Below are positions 51,041 through 59,806 of a stretch of DNA of 64,000 nt, one piece after another. This DNA comes from Bacillota bacterium (GTDB taxonomy: Bacteria; Bacillota; Clostridia; Lachnospirales; Lachnospiraceae). How positions within the stretch are numbered: position 1 is the stretch's first letter; each line of letters starts with the position of its first letter. Location: positions 1-64,000 of the forward strand of contig JAEZNB010000038.1 of the NCBI GenBank assembly GCA_023441965.1, given 5' to 3'. The notes below the pieces were generated by a model, which saw only the letters and a list, made by a program, of their open reading frames with translations, did no database searches and was not told the DNA's origin. The translations under genes were made by a program, and so were the position numbers.

Positions 51041-53128
51041 TCAGCGGATCGGGCAGACCCCGGTGGAGCATTCCTGATCAATGATATCATGCTCATCGTC
51101 GTCATCCAGTCTGGCTAAGAGCTCATAATCAATCGGCTTTATCTGCTGCAGCCTCCGCTCATAATCCTCCTTGTCGGTGCATTCATAGGGAAGCAGAGGG
51201 TAAGTCTCCTCCATCAGAGGCAGGAAGGTGATTCCTACGATATCCTCGAAGTTATCATATACCCACTGTGCTACCTCCTCCCACTCATGCTCTCTGACAT
51301 GAACCGTAATGGAGGTGTTGTGATCTGTCCAGTTCTCCATGGATAATTTATATAATTCCAGCTGCTCTATGGCGCTGACCTCATATTTGGTTCTTCCTTC
51401 CGGAGCCTTGACAGGGAACTCAATCACCTTAATGGAAGCATTCTCATCTGTCTGTCCGATCTCATTGTAGATCGGATAGCTGCCCTGGCTGGCAATCATC
51501 TTATACAAAGGATCCGAGGCCGATATTCTTACTCTGCGGATATAGTAATTGGAGTGGGCATAATGAATCCCTGAGCTTACTCCGGGCAGGGTTGACAGAC
51601 TTCCCTCCGGTTTTATGGTGGTCATAAGCTCCGGTGGTGTAATCCCCAGCTCTCTGCTGTAACGGCTACCTTCCTCCCGAACGGTCTGATGGAGCCTTTT
51701 TAGTAACGCAGCCAGCTCTTCCCTGCTCATTCCGCATTTATTCATCATATCCATCATTCCGGTTAAGGAGATCCCGATAATTCTGTCCTCATGCATCACC
51801 TTATTCCATTCCGGCAGCTCCACCTCTACCAGGGTCATGCGAATGGCCACTCTGGTGGAAAGCTTTAATACCTCATGGAAGCCAGCCTCATCGAAAGCAC
51901 CTTCCTCTGCAAATGCCATCATATTGTTGGTCGTTAGATTACAGCATTGCTTTGACCGAAGGAGAATCTCTCCGCAGGGATTACAGCCCCGGAAGGAAGG
52001 CTTCCGTCTGCTTGCCTCTCCTGCATTGATAAAGCCCGGTTCCCCGTTGACACGGATGGAATCTAGGATTTCCTTGATTCTCTCCAGGGACGGCTTATGC
52101 TGATACAGGATGGAGTTGTTGCTCATCTTCCTGTGAGAAATTTCAGGATCCTCTATCCAATTACCATCCACCACCTGATAAATGTTTCTCTTGGCATTGA
52201 TGACCTCTTCATCATCCTCGTCACAGATTACCATCATGGCGCTCCGTCTGACTCCTCCGGACACGACATTTTCACTGATGATCGTAGCAATGTCCAGTAT
52301 ATCGATCGTCTTCAGCTCCTGGCCATCTCGCCGAAGGAAGACCCGATTCATCTTCTCAAACATCCTCTGCATGGACCGATGTCCCGAGGCTCTGCCTCCG
52401 AACCGCTTCAGCCTTTCCCCTTCCGGACGCACGAAGCTGTAATCTATGATTACCTTTTTGATTTCTTCATACTCCTTGTGTGTCAGCAGCCTGAAATAGT
52501 ATTCCAGAGCAGAGCACCAGCCCTCCTTGCTATCCCCGACCTGAAGTACTGCTGTATCGGCTTCCTCTTCCCCGATGCTTAAGAGGGTGTGCTCCATCTC
52601 CTCCTTGGTAAGCCTCTTACGGACAGTGCTGTCATAGCGGCTCTCCAGCCGGACAGGTCTTACCCGGGGCAGCTTCGCCACCAGCTGTCTGTCAATACGG
52701 ATTCCGACACCGCTGCCTACCATCAACAGATAAAATACATCCACCAGGTCTCTGAAGGCTTCTATATTGGTAAAGGAGCAGTTGTAGTTCGACAGGGGAT
52801 ACTGCCTTACCACCTCGGTGCCGCCCATATACAGCGTTCTGCCCGAGGTGAAGGTTCTTAAGTGGAAGAGATGGTCAAATAAGGCTTCCGCCTCCTTCCT
52901 CTCCTCTTCCGGGTCGAGGGGCAGGCCCATTTCCCTTCTGTACTCCACTCCTAAGCCGATATTATACTCAGTGGTCCGAAGAACCGTCTCGAACCAATTC
53001 TCCCTCCGCTTCTTATCCTCCAGGTATCTGGAATAGGTTCTCAAATATACAAACTCACCCATAGGGCTGAGGGGACTTTTCTTATTACGATATGCATTTA
53101 AAAATTCTTCTGATAAAATATGTTCCAT
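51041..53128 (-). CDS. nrdJ: Adenosylcobalamin-dependent ribonucleoside-triphosphate reductase (class II)
   Basis: 695 residues from the ATG at 53128 (GGAGG seven bases before; longer starts lack a site). Similar in size and layout to the monomeric Lactobacillus RTPR. Features: VGSGVGIRIDR, NVVSGGVRRSA (substrate Cys region upstream at YNCSF), the radical-site segment with NPCGEILL, and the C-terminal redox pair CSTGVC near the end (ECSTGVCPIR). It makes dNTPs with B12 as radical source, with or without oxygen. Two NrdR-like boxes lie upstream. Confidence 0.95.
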   Translation of the reverse strand: MEHILSEEFLNAYRNKKSPLSPMGEFVYLRTYSRYLEDKKRRENWFETVLRTTEYNIGLGVEYRREMGLPLDPEEERKEAEALFDHLFHLRTFTSGRTLYMGGTEVVRQYPLSNYNCSFTNIEAFRDLVDVFYLLMVGSGVGIRIDRQLVAKLPRVRPVRLESRYDSTVRKRLTKEEMEHTLLSIGEEEADTAVLQVGDSKEGWCSALEYYFRLLTHKEYEEIKKVIIDYSFVRPEGERLKRFGGRASGHRSMQRMFEKMNRVFLRRDGQELKTIDILDIATIISENVVSGGVRRSAMMVICDEDDEEVINAKRNIYQVVDGNWIEDPEISHRKMSNNSILYQHKPSLERIKEILDSIRVNGEPGFINAGEASRRKPSFRGCNPCGEILLRSKQCCNLTTNNMMAFAEEGAFDEAGFHEVLKLSTRVAIRMTLVEVELPEWNKVMHEDRIIGISLTGMMDMMNKCGMSREELAALLKRLHQTVREEGSRYSRELGITPPELMTTIKPEGSLSTLPGVSSGIHYAHSNYYIRRVRISASDPLYKMIASQGSYPIYNEIGQTDENASIKVIEFPVKAPEGRTKYEVSAIEQLELYKLSMENWTDHNTSITVHVREHEWEEVAQWVYDNFEDIVGITFLPLMEETYPLLPYECTDKEDYERRLQQIKPIDYELLARLDDDDEHDIIDQECSTGVCPIR

Positions 53129-53168
53129 ACTCATTCCTCCGTATTCTAGTCTCTCTCTCATGATGTAA

Positions 53169-53215
53169 GCACTACATATTGTGTTAACATTATACAAAAG
53201 TACAATATATATGTC
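53169..53215 (-). promoter_or_regulatory. Pair of NrdR-like boxes before nrdJ
   Basis: GCACTACATATTGTGT (53169-53184) matches the NrdR box consensus ACACwATATwTwGTGT at 14 of 16 positions. GTACAATATATATGTC (53200-53215) matches at about 10 of 16, mainly the left half. Box starts are 31 bp apart, the three-turn spacing reported for NrdR operators. Control of nrdJ by the dATP/ATP-sensing repressor NrdR is inferred. Confidence 0.68.
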
Positions 53216-53400
53216 AACTTTATCTTTTTATAGAATTATAGCATAATCTTACCCACAAAGCCCCGGCATGAATTTAAGGCATCCCTTCCCTCCCACAGCC
53301 ATGTATACCTAGTGTGGAAGTAAGGGATGCCTCTCTCTCATGGTTCGACCGATCCTTACCTTTTATTATGTCCTGCCGAACGTCTCTTTATTACATAGAA

Positions 53401-54669
53401 TTACTTGCTCCAAAGCTTCAGGGCCAGAGCCAGTTCCTCTTTCTCTTTCGCAGCTTCGGTCAGAGCAGCTCCGTCCATTACAGCATCGATTGCCTGCATC
53501 ATGGCTCTGGCGCCTCCCGCTGCTCCCATAGGATGACCCTGGATGGCACCGCCTGCAGCCAGAATAATATCTGTGCCCATCTCGCGGATATAGCGTTCCA
53601 CCATACCCGGATGTACACCTCCTCCGATGGAAGGCATGGAGGGCTTGATCTGATACATGGGTAAGGTAAGCTGGGCTGCTGTCTGAACATACTTCTGATA
53701 TCGCAACGGATAGCCTCCGTAAGGGGTATTGATCATGACCATATCGGCACCGGCCAGTCTGGTCAGCTTACCGACGGCTAAGGGAGAGCTCATACCGCTG
53801 TCACTACCCTCATAATACATGCCTGCTCCCGCACAATGAGCCAAAATCGGTACCTGAACCGTCCGAGCAATCTGACGGAGCACACTGTAGCCGACAGCGG
53901 CGAAATTCACCATGATGGCTTCCGCTCCTGCTTCGATGACACGCTCCACCGTATCCATAATCCTTTCGGCACCATCGGTTACATTTACGATATATCTGAC
54001 CTTCTTTCCGGTCTTCTCATAGGCAGCTTCTGCCGCTTTTTTAAAGGCCCTGACTCTGTCGGCAGCCTTACTGTAGCTCGGACTTCCGAGGAGCTCATCA
54101 TCCTTAATCAGATCCACGCCTCCCAGGGCAGTCTCATAGAAGATCTTTGCTCCCTCCTCCGGCTTAAGGCCTGTACAGGGCTTGATCATATTGAGTAAGA
54201 TCGGGCGCTTCTCAATCCCTGTAAGCTTGCGGACTCCCTCCATGCCGAAATTGGGCCCGCCAAACTCTTCTGCGAAGGCTTTGGGGAATTCTATATCCAA
54301 TAGCTTCACCTGTGCTGAAGTGGAAGCATCGTTACCAAGCAGAGCTGTAATCAGCAGGGGAAAGTCCGGTGTGAAATTAATCACCGGATAAGCAATCTGA
54401 AGCAGGTACTGACTCTCCTCAGAGCTGATCTGGGTAGATAGATCAAGGGAGGGGACATCATAGATCTGGACCACCTTGCCCATATGCCTCTCTCTGATTT
54501 CCTCCGTAATTCCCGGGATCGGCAGCCAGGTTCCGATGGTCTGTCCGATTGCCAACGAGGCAGCCTTCGCCATGATATCCGTATTCTTGTCCACTTTTAT
54601 ATAGTAGGTTGCGGTAATATATTCCTTATCCCTGATATTCTCCGGGAGACAATACAATTTATCATCCAT
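53401..54669 (-). CDS. RuBisCO-like protein (likely sugar-acid phosphate decarboxylase)
   Basis: 422 residues, RuBisCO large-subunit superfamily form IV. The N-terminal domain starts YITATYYIKVDKNTD. The barrel keeps K163 (IKPCTGL), the carbamylated Lys and metal ligands K189-D-D-E192 (VDLIKDDE), H278 in AHCAGAG and the phosphate loop AAGGAIQGHPMGAAGG (371-386). Loop 6 reads GGGVHPG and lacks the catalytic Lys of true RuBisCO, so it does not fix CO2. Neighbouring TIM-like and RpiB-like isomerases point to decarboxylation of 3-oxo-isoapionate-4-phosphate to L-erythrulose-1-phosphate or a similar reaction. GGAGG eight bases before the ATG. Last gene of the operon. Confidence 0.9.
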   Translation of the reverse strand: MDDKLYCLPENIRDKEYITATYYIKVDKNTDIMAKAASLAIGQTIGTWLPIPGITEEIRERHMGKVVQIYDVPSLDLSTQISSEESQYLLQIAYPVINFTPDFPLLITALLGNDASTSAQVKLLDIEFPKAFAEEFGGPNFGMEGVRKLTGIEKRPILLNMIKPCTGLKPEEGAKIFYETALGGVDLIKDDELLGSPSYSKAADRVRAFKKAAEAAYEKTGKKVRYIVNVTDGAERIMDTVERVIEAGAEAIMVNFAAVGYSVLRQIARTVQVPILAHCAGAGMYYEGSDSGMSSPLAVGKLTRLAGADMVMINTPYGGYPLRYQKYVQTAAQLTLPMYQIKPSMPSIGGGVHPGMVERYIREMGTDIILAAGGAIQGHPMGAAGGARAMMQAIDAVMDGAALTEAAKEKEELALALKLWSK

Positions 54670-54683
54670 CTTCCTTTCCTCCT

Positions 54684-54762
54684 AAAAAGGGCTGCTGCAC
54701 AAACATCCGATTTTGATTCCACAGACTTTTCTGCGGTTCCAAAACCTATTTATACAACAGCC
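54684..54762 (-). promoter_or_regulatory. Stem-loop with U-run directly upstream of the RuBisCO-like gene
   Basis: On the minus strand GGCTGTTG (54762-54755) pairs with CAGCAGCC (54697-54690, one mismatch), encloses a CCGCAGA/TCTGTGG hairpin (54736-54719) and is followed by CTTTTTA, then the GGAGG of the next gene. This looks like a partial terminator or attenuator between gntR and the RuBisCO-like gene. Confidence 0.6.
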
Positions 54763-54771
54763 GAAATGTAC

Positions 54772-55506
54772 TTACCTGCTATTTTCCTGATCATTAAAAT
54801 ATGCCGTGGCTTCATAGGGAATGTCTCTGATGCGCTTATCCAGGTTATCGTAGAGCAGTCTGTACAGGCACTCTGAATCCCTGTTTCTCAATGCATCCAG
54901 ATAAGAGTCATGCTCTTTGATCATACTCTCCCTGGACTCACGGTCGCTGATAAATTTCTGTCCGTAAATCAGCTTAAAGAAGCATAGGCTGTCCCAGAGG
55001 GACTCGATCATCGTACACAGCCGTTCCATCTTACTCATGCTGTATATGGTGAAATGATAATATCTGTTCATCATGTAGACTTCCTTACCATGGACCTCGT
55101 CCTGGCGTACCAGCTTGGCATAGCTGTCATTGATCCTCTCAAGAAGCTCCAAGTGCGCCTCGGTTACATTCTGGCATGCATAGCTGGCAGTTATGGGCTC
55201 CAGAGCTTGACGTGCAATATAAATCTGCTTTACATCATCTTGAGTCAGTTTAATCAGCCGGGACCCTACATAGGGTATGGATTCTGCAAGACCCTTCTTT
55301 TCCAGGTTGCTAAGCGCTTCACGAATTGGCATTCGGCTGACACCTAATTGATTTGCGATTTCCTCTGTGTTCAGCTTCTCACCCATGTGCAGCTTCCCAT
55401 CCATAATCCAATCCATCAGCTTGTCCAACACCAAATCGGGTAATTTATTGTGCTGGATGGTGTCAGTGTTCATATTGTTCATCGTAATACGCATATTTAA
55501 GTCCAT
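54772..55506 (-). CDS. GntR family transcriptional regulator (FadR/FCD subfamily)
   Basis: 244 residues from the ATG at 55506, five bases after GGAGG. Winged helix (about 22-85) with GEKLNTEEIANQLGVSRMPIREAL, then an all-helical FCD domain (about 95-230) with an acidic/His metal-binding pattern (YHFTIY and EHDSYLDAL). FCD regulators bind organic acids or sugar acids and usually repress the operon they sit in. It lies inside the catabolic operon, between the aldolase and the RuBisCO-like gene, so it likely senses the pathway substrate. Confidence 0.92.
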   Translation of the reverse strand: MDLNMRITMNNMNTDTIQHNKLPDLVLDKLMDWIMDGKLHMGEKLNTEEIANQLGVSRMPIREALSNLEKKGLAESIPYVGSRLIKLTQDDVKQIYIARQALEPITASYACQNVTEAHLELLERINDSYAKLVRQDEVHGKEVYMMNRYYHFTIYSMSKMERLCTMIESLWDSLCFFKLIYGQKFISDRESRESMIKEHDSYLDALRNRDSECLYRLLYDNLDKRIRDIPYEATAYFNDQENSR

Positions 55507-55563
55507 ACTATCCTCCATGATGCTTTCTTGGCTCCTTCGTCAGGATGCACCATATTTATATTC

Positions 55564-56178
55564 TTATAGCTCTAGTTTAGCTACAATTCCTCTTAAAATC
55601 GCCACCTGGGCGGTCTCTTCAATTAATTCGGCTGCGTGCTCGGCATTGATGGCATCGGGTCCGACTGCTACGACTCCATGATCAACCAGAATAAAGCCCG
55701 GTAAATCCGGATTCTCTGCATATATCTTCTCTATCATGGGAAAATCTTCTCTTCTGACCATGGGGGAAGGAACGTCCAGTGTCGGGATATCCGCACACAT
55801 CTTAAGCCTCGAATGCCAGGTTACTCTTGGCAGATCCTTTTTCGTGGAAGCCCATCCGATGGCATAGGGAGAATGAACATGGAGAATTGCATTTACCTCG
55901 GGGCAAATACTGTAGATATAACCGTGCAGCAATGCTTCTCTGGTAGGCTTACCCGTCCCCTCTACCAGATTACCGTCAAAATCGGTAATTACAAAGCCCT
56001 CCGGAGTACTGTCTCCAAAGGAGCTGCCGCTTGCCTTGACCAGCATCAGATTTTTTCCGGGTATTCTGGCGCTGGCGTTACCGCCGCTTCCGGTCTGTAT
56101 TCCTCTATTATAAGCTCTTTTGCAAGCCAATACAAGCTCCTCAGCAAGATTTTTTACTTCATTTGTCATTACTCTCAT
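55564..56178 (-). CDS. Class II aldolase/adducin family protein (FucA/OtnC-like)
   Basis: 204 residues with the zinc site of the family: HVHSPYA (HxH, about 100) and a third His in VDHGVV (about 168), a Glu in PTREALLHG (about 80) and the phosphate-binding GSGGNASARI (about 30). Members are L-fuculose/ribulose-phosphate aldolases or epimerases, and some (OtnC) are 3-oxo-tetronate-4-phosphate decarboxylases. In this operon it may split or decarboxylate a four- to six-carbon sugar phosphate; specificity cannot be set. Its ATG overlaps the preceding stop (ATGA). Confidence 0.9.
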   Translation of the reverse strand: MRVMTNEVKNLAEELVLACKRAYNRGIQTGSGGNASARIPGKNLMLVKASGSSFGDSTPEGFVITDFDGNLVEGTGKPTREALLHGYIYSICPEVNAILHVHSPYAIGWASTKKDLPRVTWHSRLKMCADIPTLDVPSPMVRREDFPMIEKIYAENPDLPGFILVDHGVVAVGPDAINAEHAAELIEETAQVAILRGIVAKLEL

Positions 56179-56987
56179 TTACCTCCAGTTTTGTTATTTT
56201 TTGAAAAAAAGAGCGGCATGACAGCGCGGATGATGCTGTTAAGGTTCTTCGCATCCCAGGCGCTCCGTCCTATAAATAATCCATCAATATGGGGTTTACG
56301 AATGAGCAGCTCTGCATTTTCATTATTGACACTTCCCCCATACAGAACAGGAATCGCCTCGGCACATTCCTTACCAAACATGGAGGTTAGTGTCTGCTTG
56401 ATAAAAGCATGCTTCTCATCGGCATAGCCTTCATCTGCCGGTATTCCGTTGACACCGATGGCCCATACCGGCTCATATGCGATCCAAACCTTCGCTGCCT
56501 GCTCCTTACTTAACTGGCTAAGTCCTATTTTCAATTGTATACTAAGGATCTCATTGCTGATTCCATAGTTCTTCTGTTCCAGGGTTTCTCCGATGCAAAG
56601 TAAAGGAGTGAAGCCATGGTGGATGGCAGAGGTGACCTTCAGCTTCTCATCCTCATCCGTCTCACCAAGGACATGCCGACGCTCCGAATGACCGATTTCA
56701 ATAATGTCGATTCCGATTTCCTTGAGCATCAGAGGTGATATCTCACCGGTATACTGTCCCTTCTCCTCCCAGCACATATTCTGGGCACCCAGTTTGATCT
56801 CTCCTCCGGCCACAAGCTTCCTGGCAGCATCCAGAGCAGTGAAGGATGGAATAACAAACAGCTCCAGCTGATTGCGGTCGATATCAGCCGTCAGGCTCTT
56901 AAGCTCCGTCAGAAAGCTGACCGTATCCGCAATGGTTTTATACATCTTTGTGTTGGTTCCAAGGTATAGTTTATCAAGTCCAGCCAT
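56175..56987 (-). CDS. TIM-family isomerase, probably tetrulose-phosphate specific
   Basis: 270 residues from the ATG at 56987 (GGAGG seven bases before). Catalytic residues of triose-phosphate isomerase are present: N12/K14 in GTNTKMYK, H100 in IEIGHSERR and E172 in AYEPVWAIG, with the phosphate loop GGSVN. The usual GNWKMN start reads GTNTKMY, as in operon-borne paralogues such as LerI/EryH that convert L-erythrulose-1-phosphate to D-erythrulose-4-phosphate. Location next to an RpiB homologue and away from glycolytic genes supports that reading, but substrate is inferred. Confidence 0.88.
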   Translation of the reverse strand: MAGLDKLYLGTNTKMYKTIADTVSFLTELKSLTADIDRNQLELFVIPSFTALDAARKLVAGGEIKLGAQNMCWEEKGQYTGEISPLMLKEIGIDIIEIGHSERRHVLGETDEDEKLKVTSAIHHGFTPLLCIGETLEQKNYGISNEILSIQLKIGLSQLSKEQAAKVWIAYEPVWAIGVNGIPADEGYADEKHAFIKQTLTSMFGKECAEAIPVLYGGSVNNENAELLIRKPHIDGLFIGRSAWDAKNLNSIIRAVMPLFFSKNNKTGGK

Positions 56988-57012
56988 TACGAAGCCTCCG
57001 TTTCTTATGAAA

Positions 57013-57093
57013 GGTTCAGGGAACATCTGATAGGGAATAGGAGAGTATCAGCTGCATCAGTTGCTATTATTATTAGAGTATGTTCCCTGAACC
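57013..57093 (-). repeat. 14-bp perfect inverted repeat between rpiB-like and TIM-like genes
   Basis: GGTTCAGGGAACAT (57013-57026) is exactly complementary to ATGTTCCCTGAACC (57080-57093), enclosing 53 bases. It lies in the only sizeable gap of this part of the operon, ending about 15 bases before the GGAGG of the TIM-like gene. Probably an mRNA-processing or attenuation structure, or an operator. Confidence 0.7.
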
Positions 57094-57146
57094 CGGTATG
57101 GAAGAGGCGCGTATTAAGCGCTCTCCTCAAAAAAGGGGATAGCTCA

Positions 57147-57605
57147 TTATCTTAAGTTCTGCTGTTCAATCTCAAGGATTGCCTGAACCTTAGGGGTAGA
57201 GCTGCCATCTTTAAAGGTAAGTCCCAGCCACTCATCCAGCAGCCTCTTGGCTACCTCGCTTCCGATGACCCTCTCTCCAAAGCAGATCACATTTGCATTG
57301 TTGCTTAATCTGGCTCTTTCCGCAGAGAAAATATCATGGCAGACTGCTGCTCGGATACCCTTGAATTTATTGGCTGTCATGGCCATTCCGATGCCGGTTC
57401 CGCAGATCAGTACGCCTTCCTTGTCATAATTGCTCTCAATGATACGATCACAGACCTTTTTGGCAATCATCGGATAGTAGGTGGGATCCTCAGTCGAATC
57501 GCAACCCATGTCCTCTACCGTTATGCCATGGTCTCGCATATGCTTTACCAATATGTTTTTCAGATTGACAGCTGCATTGTCGCAGCCAACAACGATTGTC
57601 TTCAT
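57147..57605 (-). CDS. RpiB-family sugar-phosphate isomerase
   Basis: 152 residues from the ATG at 57605, which overlaps the preceding stop (ATGA) and has GAGAGG eight bases upstream. RpiB/LacAB fold with GCDNAAVNLK near the N-terminus and the catalytic Cys68 in CGTGIGMAMTANK, followed by VCHDIFSAERARLSNNANV. Family members isomerise ribose-5-phosphate, allose-6-phosphate, galactose-6-phosphate or D-erythrulose-4-phosphate (DerI/EryI). The paired TIM-like gene favours the last. Confidence 0.9.
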   Translation of the reverse strand: MKTIVVGCDNAAVNLKNILVKHMRDHGITVEDMGCDSTEDPTYYPMIAKKVCDRIIESNYDKEGVLICGTGIGMAMTANKFKGIRAAVCHDIFSAERARLSNNANVICFGERVIGSEVAKRLLDEWLGLTFKDGSSTPKVQAILEIEQQNLR

Positions 57606-58834
57606 AGCTTTTGCCTCTCTTTCAATGCTTGAATCATGTAGCCGGCGGCTATCACTCCCCATTCCCTGGTATCCAGGTTGCCGGGCACTGTGATTACTTC
57701 AATATGGTCATTTCCATTCTTCTTCAGGCGGTTGATCAGGATGTCATCCACTTCCCTGTAATACAGCTCTTCTCCCTGCCTTGTGTTATGCCGCATACCC
57801 TCTGTCGGCAGCAGCAGCCTTACCTTATAGTCAATGGTCTTTAGTCTCTGTACGACGGCTTCCGCAACCTCCTCGGCTTCATCGGGAAGGATCTTGATAT
57901 GGGCTGTCGTTGCATTATGCATCATGTAGACCCTTTCCTCCATCCTGGAAGGGAACTCACCCACTGAGAAGTCCACAAAATCCAGTCCTCCCGGACAGAT
58001 TACCATGGGGACTTTATGGGAGGACGCCGTCAGGAGCCGTTCCCCTGCTTTGACACCATAGGAGAAGCCCCCGCCGAAGTATCCTGAGGTAATCTCATGG
58101 ATGGTAAGATCCAGAATTCCGTCCACCAGTCCATCCACAGCCATCTGTTCCATTGTTGCTCCGCCCACACCGGTGGTATGGAAGCCGATGGCCTCCACGC
58201 CCCGCCGCTCCAGCTCTTCGATTGCGGCACAAGCCCCGGTATTGGTAATTCCCATCAGGGAGACTGCGACTACCGGCTTCTCTCCCTTCTTAATCACTCC
58301 ACCGGAGTTTTCTGTCATTCCGATGCAGCAAGCGCAGGCATTGGCGATGATTTGTCTGGTCACCAGATTCAGTCCTGTAAAATCACAGATGGAGGGGATC
58401 ATAACGATATCGGAGCCTCCCAGCAGACTTTCAAAGGTTCTCTTGCCGCTGGCGACCGTAGAAGATATCACCTTAGGGAAACCGATCGGAAGCCTCTGCA
58501 TGGCGGTAGTTGCAATCACGGTATTCTGTAGACCACCGACAGAAATGGCTCCATCTATCTTATGCTCCGTATATAGCTGAAGCAAACAGCCCGCTGTAGC
58601 CTCTGCCATATAAGCGATCTTTTCACCCTTGGTCCTGCTGCTGATCTCCTCCCAGGAGCTTCCTCCGAATAGAGCGACCTCTTCTCTGGAAATATCATAT
58701 CCCTGGGAATCGGATGGTCCTGTGGCAATATTGATCACCAGGGCTCTTAAACCCCTGCCCTCGATCAACTCCCTCATATACGCAATTTCCTTGTATTTTG
58801 TGTCACAGCTTCCGATGATTGCAATTGTTTTCAT
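57602..58834 (-). CDS. UPF0261/Tm-1-like protein
   Basis: 410 residues. N-terminal Tm-1 domain (about 1-185) starts KTIAIIGSCDTKYKEIAYM and contains SVGGLQNTVIAT; the C-terminal UPF0261 domain (about 195-400) has EAIGFHTTGVGGATMEQM and LLLPTEGMRHNT. Both domains are standard and full length. The family is frequent in sugar-acid operons but has no settled reaction; Tm-1 domains bind nucleotides. AGGAGG precedes the ATG. Translationally coupled to the RpiB-like gene. Confidence 0.88.
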   Translation of the reverse strand: MKTIAIIGSCDTKYKEIAYMRELIEGRGLRALVINIATGPSDSQGYDISREEVALFGGSSWEEISSRTKGEKIAYMAEATAGCLLQLYTEHKIDGAISVGGLQNTVIATTAMQRLPIGFPKVISSTVASGKRTFESLLGGSDIVMIPSICDFTGLNLVTRQIIANACACCIGMTENSGGVIKKGEKPVVAVSLMGITNTGACAAIEELERRGVEAIGFHTTGVGGATMEQMAVDGLVDGILDLTIHEITSGYFGGGFSYGVKAGERLLTASSHKVPMVICPGGLDFVDFSVGEFPSRMEERVYMMHNATTAHIKILPDEAEEVAEAVVQRLKTIDYKVRLLLPTEGMRHNTRQGEELYYREVDDILINRLKKNGNDHIEVITVPGNLDTREWGVIAAGYMIQALKERQKL

Positions 58835-58881
58835 ATACTGCAGGACCTCCTAATCTTTCATCCCTGTTTCTTATGACATAC

Positions 58882-58913
58882 CTCTATGCGAGAGTGAAAA
58901 CTCCCGCATAGAG
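58882..58913 (-). repeat. 14-bp stem-loop between the hydrolase and UPF0261 genes
   Basis: CTCTATGCGAGAGT (58882-58895) pairs with ACTCCCGCATAGAG (58900-58913), with a single G-U pair and a GAAA/TTTC loop. No U-run follows on the minus strand, so a processing or stability element is more likely than a terminator. Confidence 0.7.
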
Positions 58914-58926
58914 ATATCAAATGATC

Positions 58927-59730
58927 TTATTTCTTTCCTAATACAGGCCTTGTCTTAATTCTTTCCAACAAGCTCATATCATGGGTCAGCAGCAGGAAGG
59001 AGCTGTCCTTGGCTCTGGCCTTCTGATTTTCAATGCTCTTCCAGGCTTCAACGATATTATAGAAACGTCCCGGAGGTGTAATGTTATAGTGAAGCTCAGG
59101 AATGGGCTCCAGATTGCCCAATACGAAGATGGAATCTCCGGCACAGATGTAGGAGCCTTCCTCTGTATCAACCTCTACTGACATATGTCCGGGAGAGTGT
59201 CCAAAGGATTCAAATACTCTGATGCCCGGAATAATCTCAGTCTCTCCCTCTACCGTCTCAAAGGTGCGGCCGGTAAGGGGTGATACGATTCCTAAAGCGG
59301 GAGCCTCATAAGATTTATAATATAAGGGAATCGGATCAATTGCAAATTCATATTCTCTCTTATGTACAATCAGTTTTGCATTGGTAAACTTCTCAAGATA
59401 GAACATGTGATCCCAGTGTAAGTGGGTGAAGATAACAATATCAATATCAGCTGGCTGATAACCGACTGCTTTCAGCAGACTTTCGATATCCTGTCCCTCT
59501 TCCTGCCAGGAGCCCGGATGATGATATGCATTGGCACGATCTGTCCAAGACATTCCCGTATCTACCAGTACAAGCTTGTCCCCACCTTCAATCAGGAAGG
59601 TGAATACCGGCAAAGGTACCTTTTCCTTAGGCACATCCTTTAAGTAAGGTGCGCAAGAGTGATGATAATGATATTGAAGCGGATAAGTTGGTACATATCC
59701 TGTGTTGAGTGGTCTGACTGTTAATCCCAT
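58927..59730 (-). CDS. Metallo-beta-lactamase fold hydrolase (AHL lactonase-like)
   Basis: 267 residues. Metal site HLHWDH (about 109-114), a further His in FGHSPGHMS (about 180), the bridging Asp in CAGDSIF (about 202) and a last His in LLTHD. The arrangement resembles N-acyl-homoserine lactonases (AiiA/AttM). In a sugar-acid operon a lactonase that opens an aldonolactone is a reasonable guess. No signal peptide, so cytoplasmic. Starts 76 bp after the permease gene. Confidence 0.85.
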   Translation of the reverse strand: MGLTVRPLNTGYVPTYPLQYHYHHSCAPYLKDVPKEKVPLPVFTFLIEGGDKLVLVDTGMSWTDRANAYHHPGSWQEEGQDIESLLKAVGYQPADIDIVIFTHLHWDHMFYLEKFTNAKLIVHKREYEFAIDPIPLYYKSYEAPALGIVSPLTGRTFETVEGETEIIPGIRVFESFGHSPGHMSVEVDTEEGSYICAGDSIFVLGNLEPIPELHYNITPPGRFYNIVEAWKSIENQKARAKDSSFLLLTHDMSLLERIKTRPVLGKK

Positions 59731-59806
59731 AGTAATACATCCTTTCTGTATGTTTATTATTTTTGTAAAACAGAATAACCTATCTCTGTATCCTTTTTAC
59801 GGCCTC

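Noticed and set aside
50932..51105. N-terminal extension of the RsiV-like protein into nrdJ
   Set aside because: The segment is Pro/Ser-rich without pattern and overlaps the conserved nrdJ C-terminus; a TTG with a good ribosome-binding site at 50931 is more likely.
53401..56178. RuBisCO-like protein plus class II aldolase as a methionine-salvage (mtnW/mtnB) pair
   Set aside because: No mtnA, mtnK or mtnX-like genes are present, while TIM-like and RpiB-like isomerases and a sugar importer are; a sugar-acid or tetrose route fits better.
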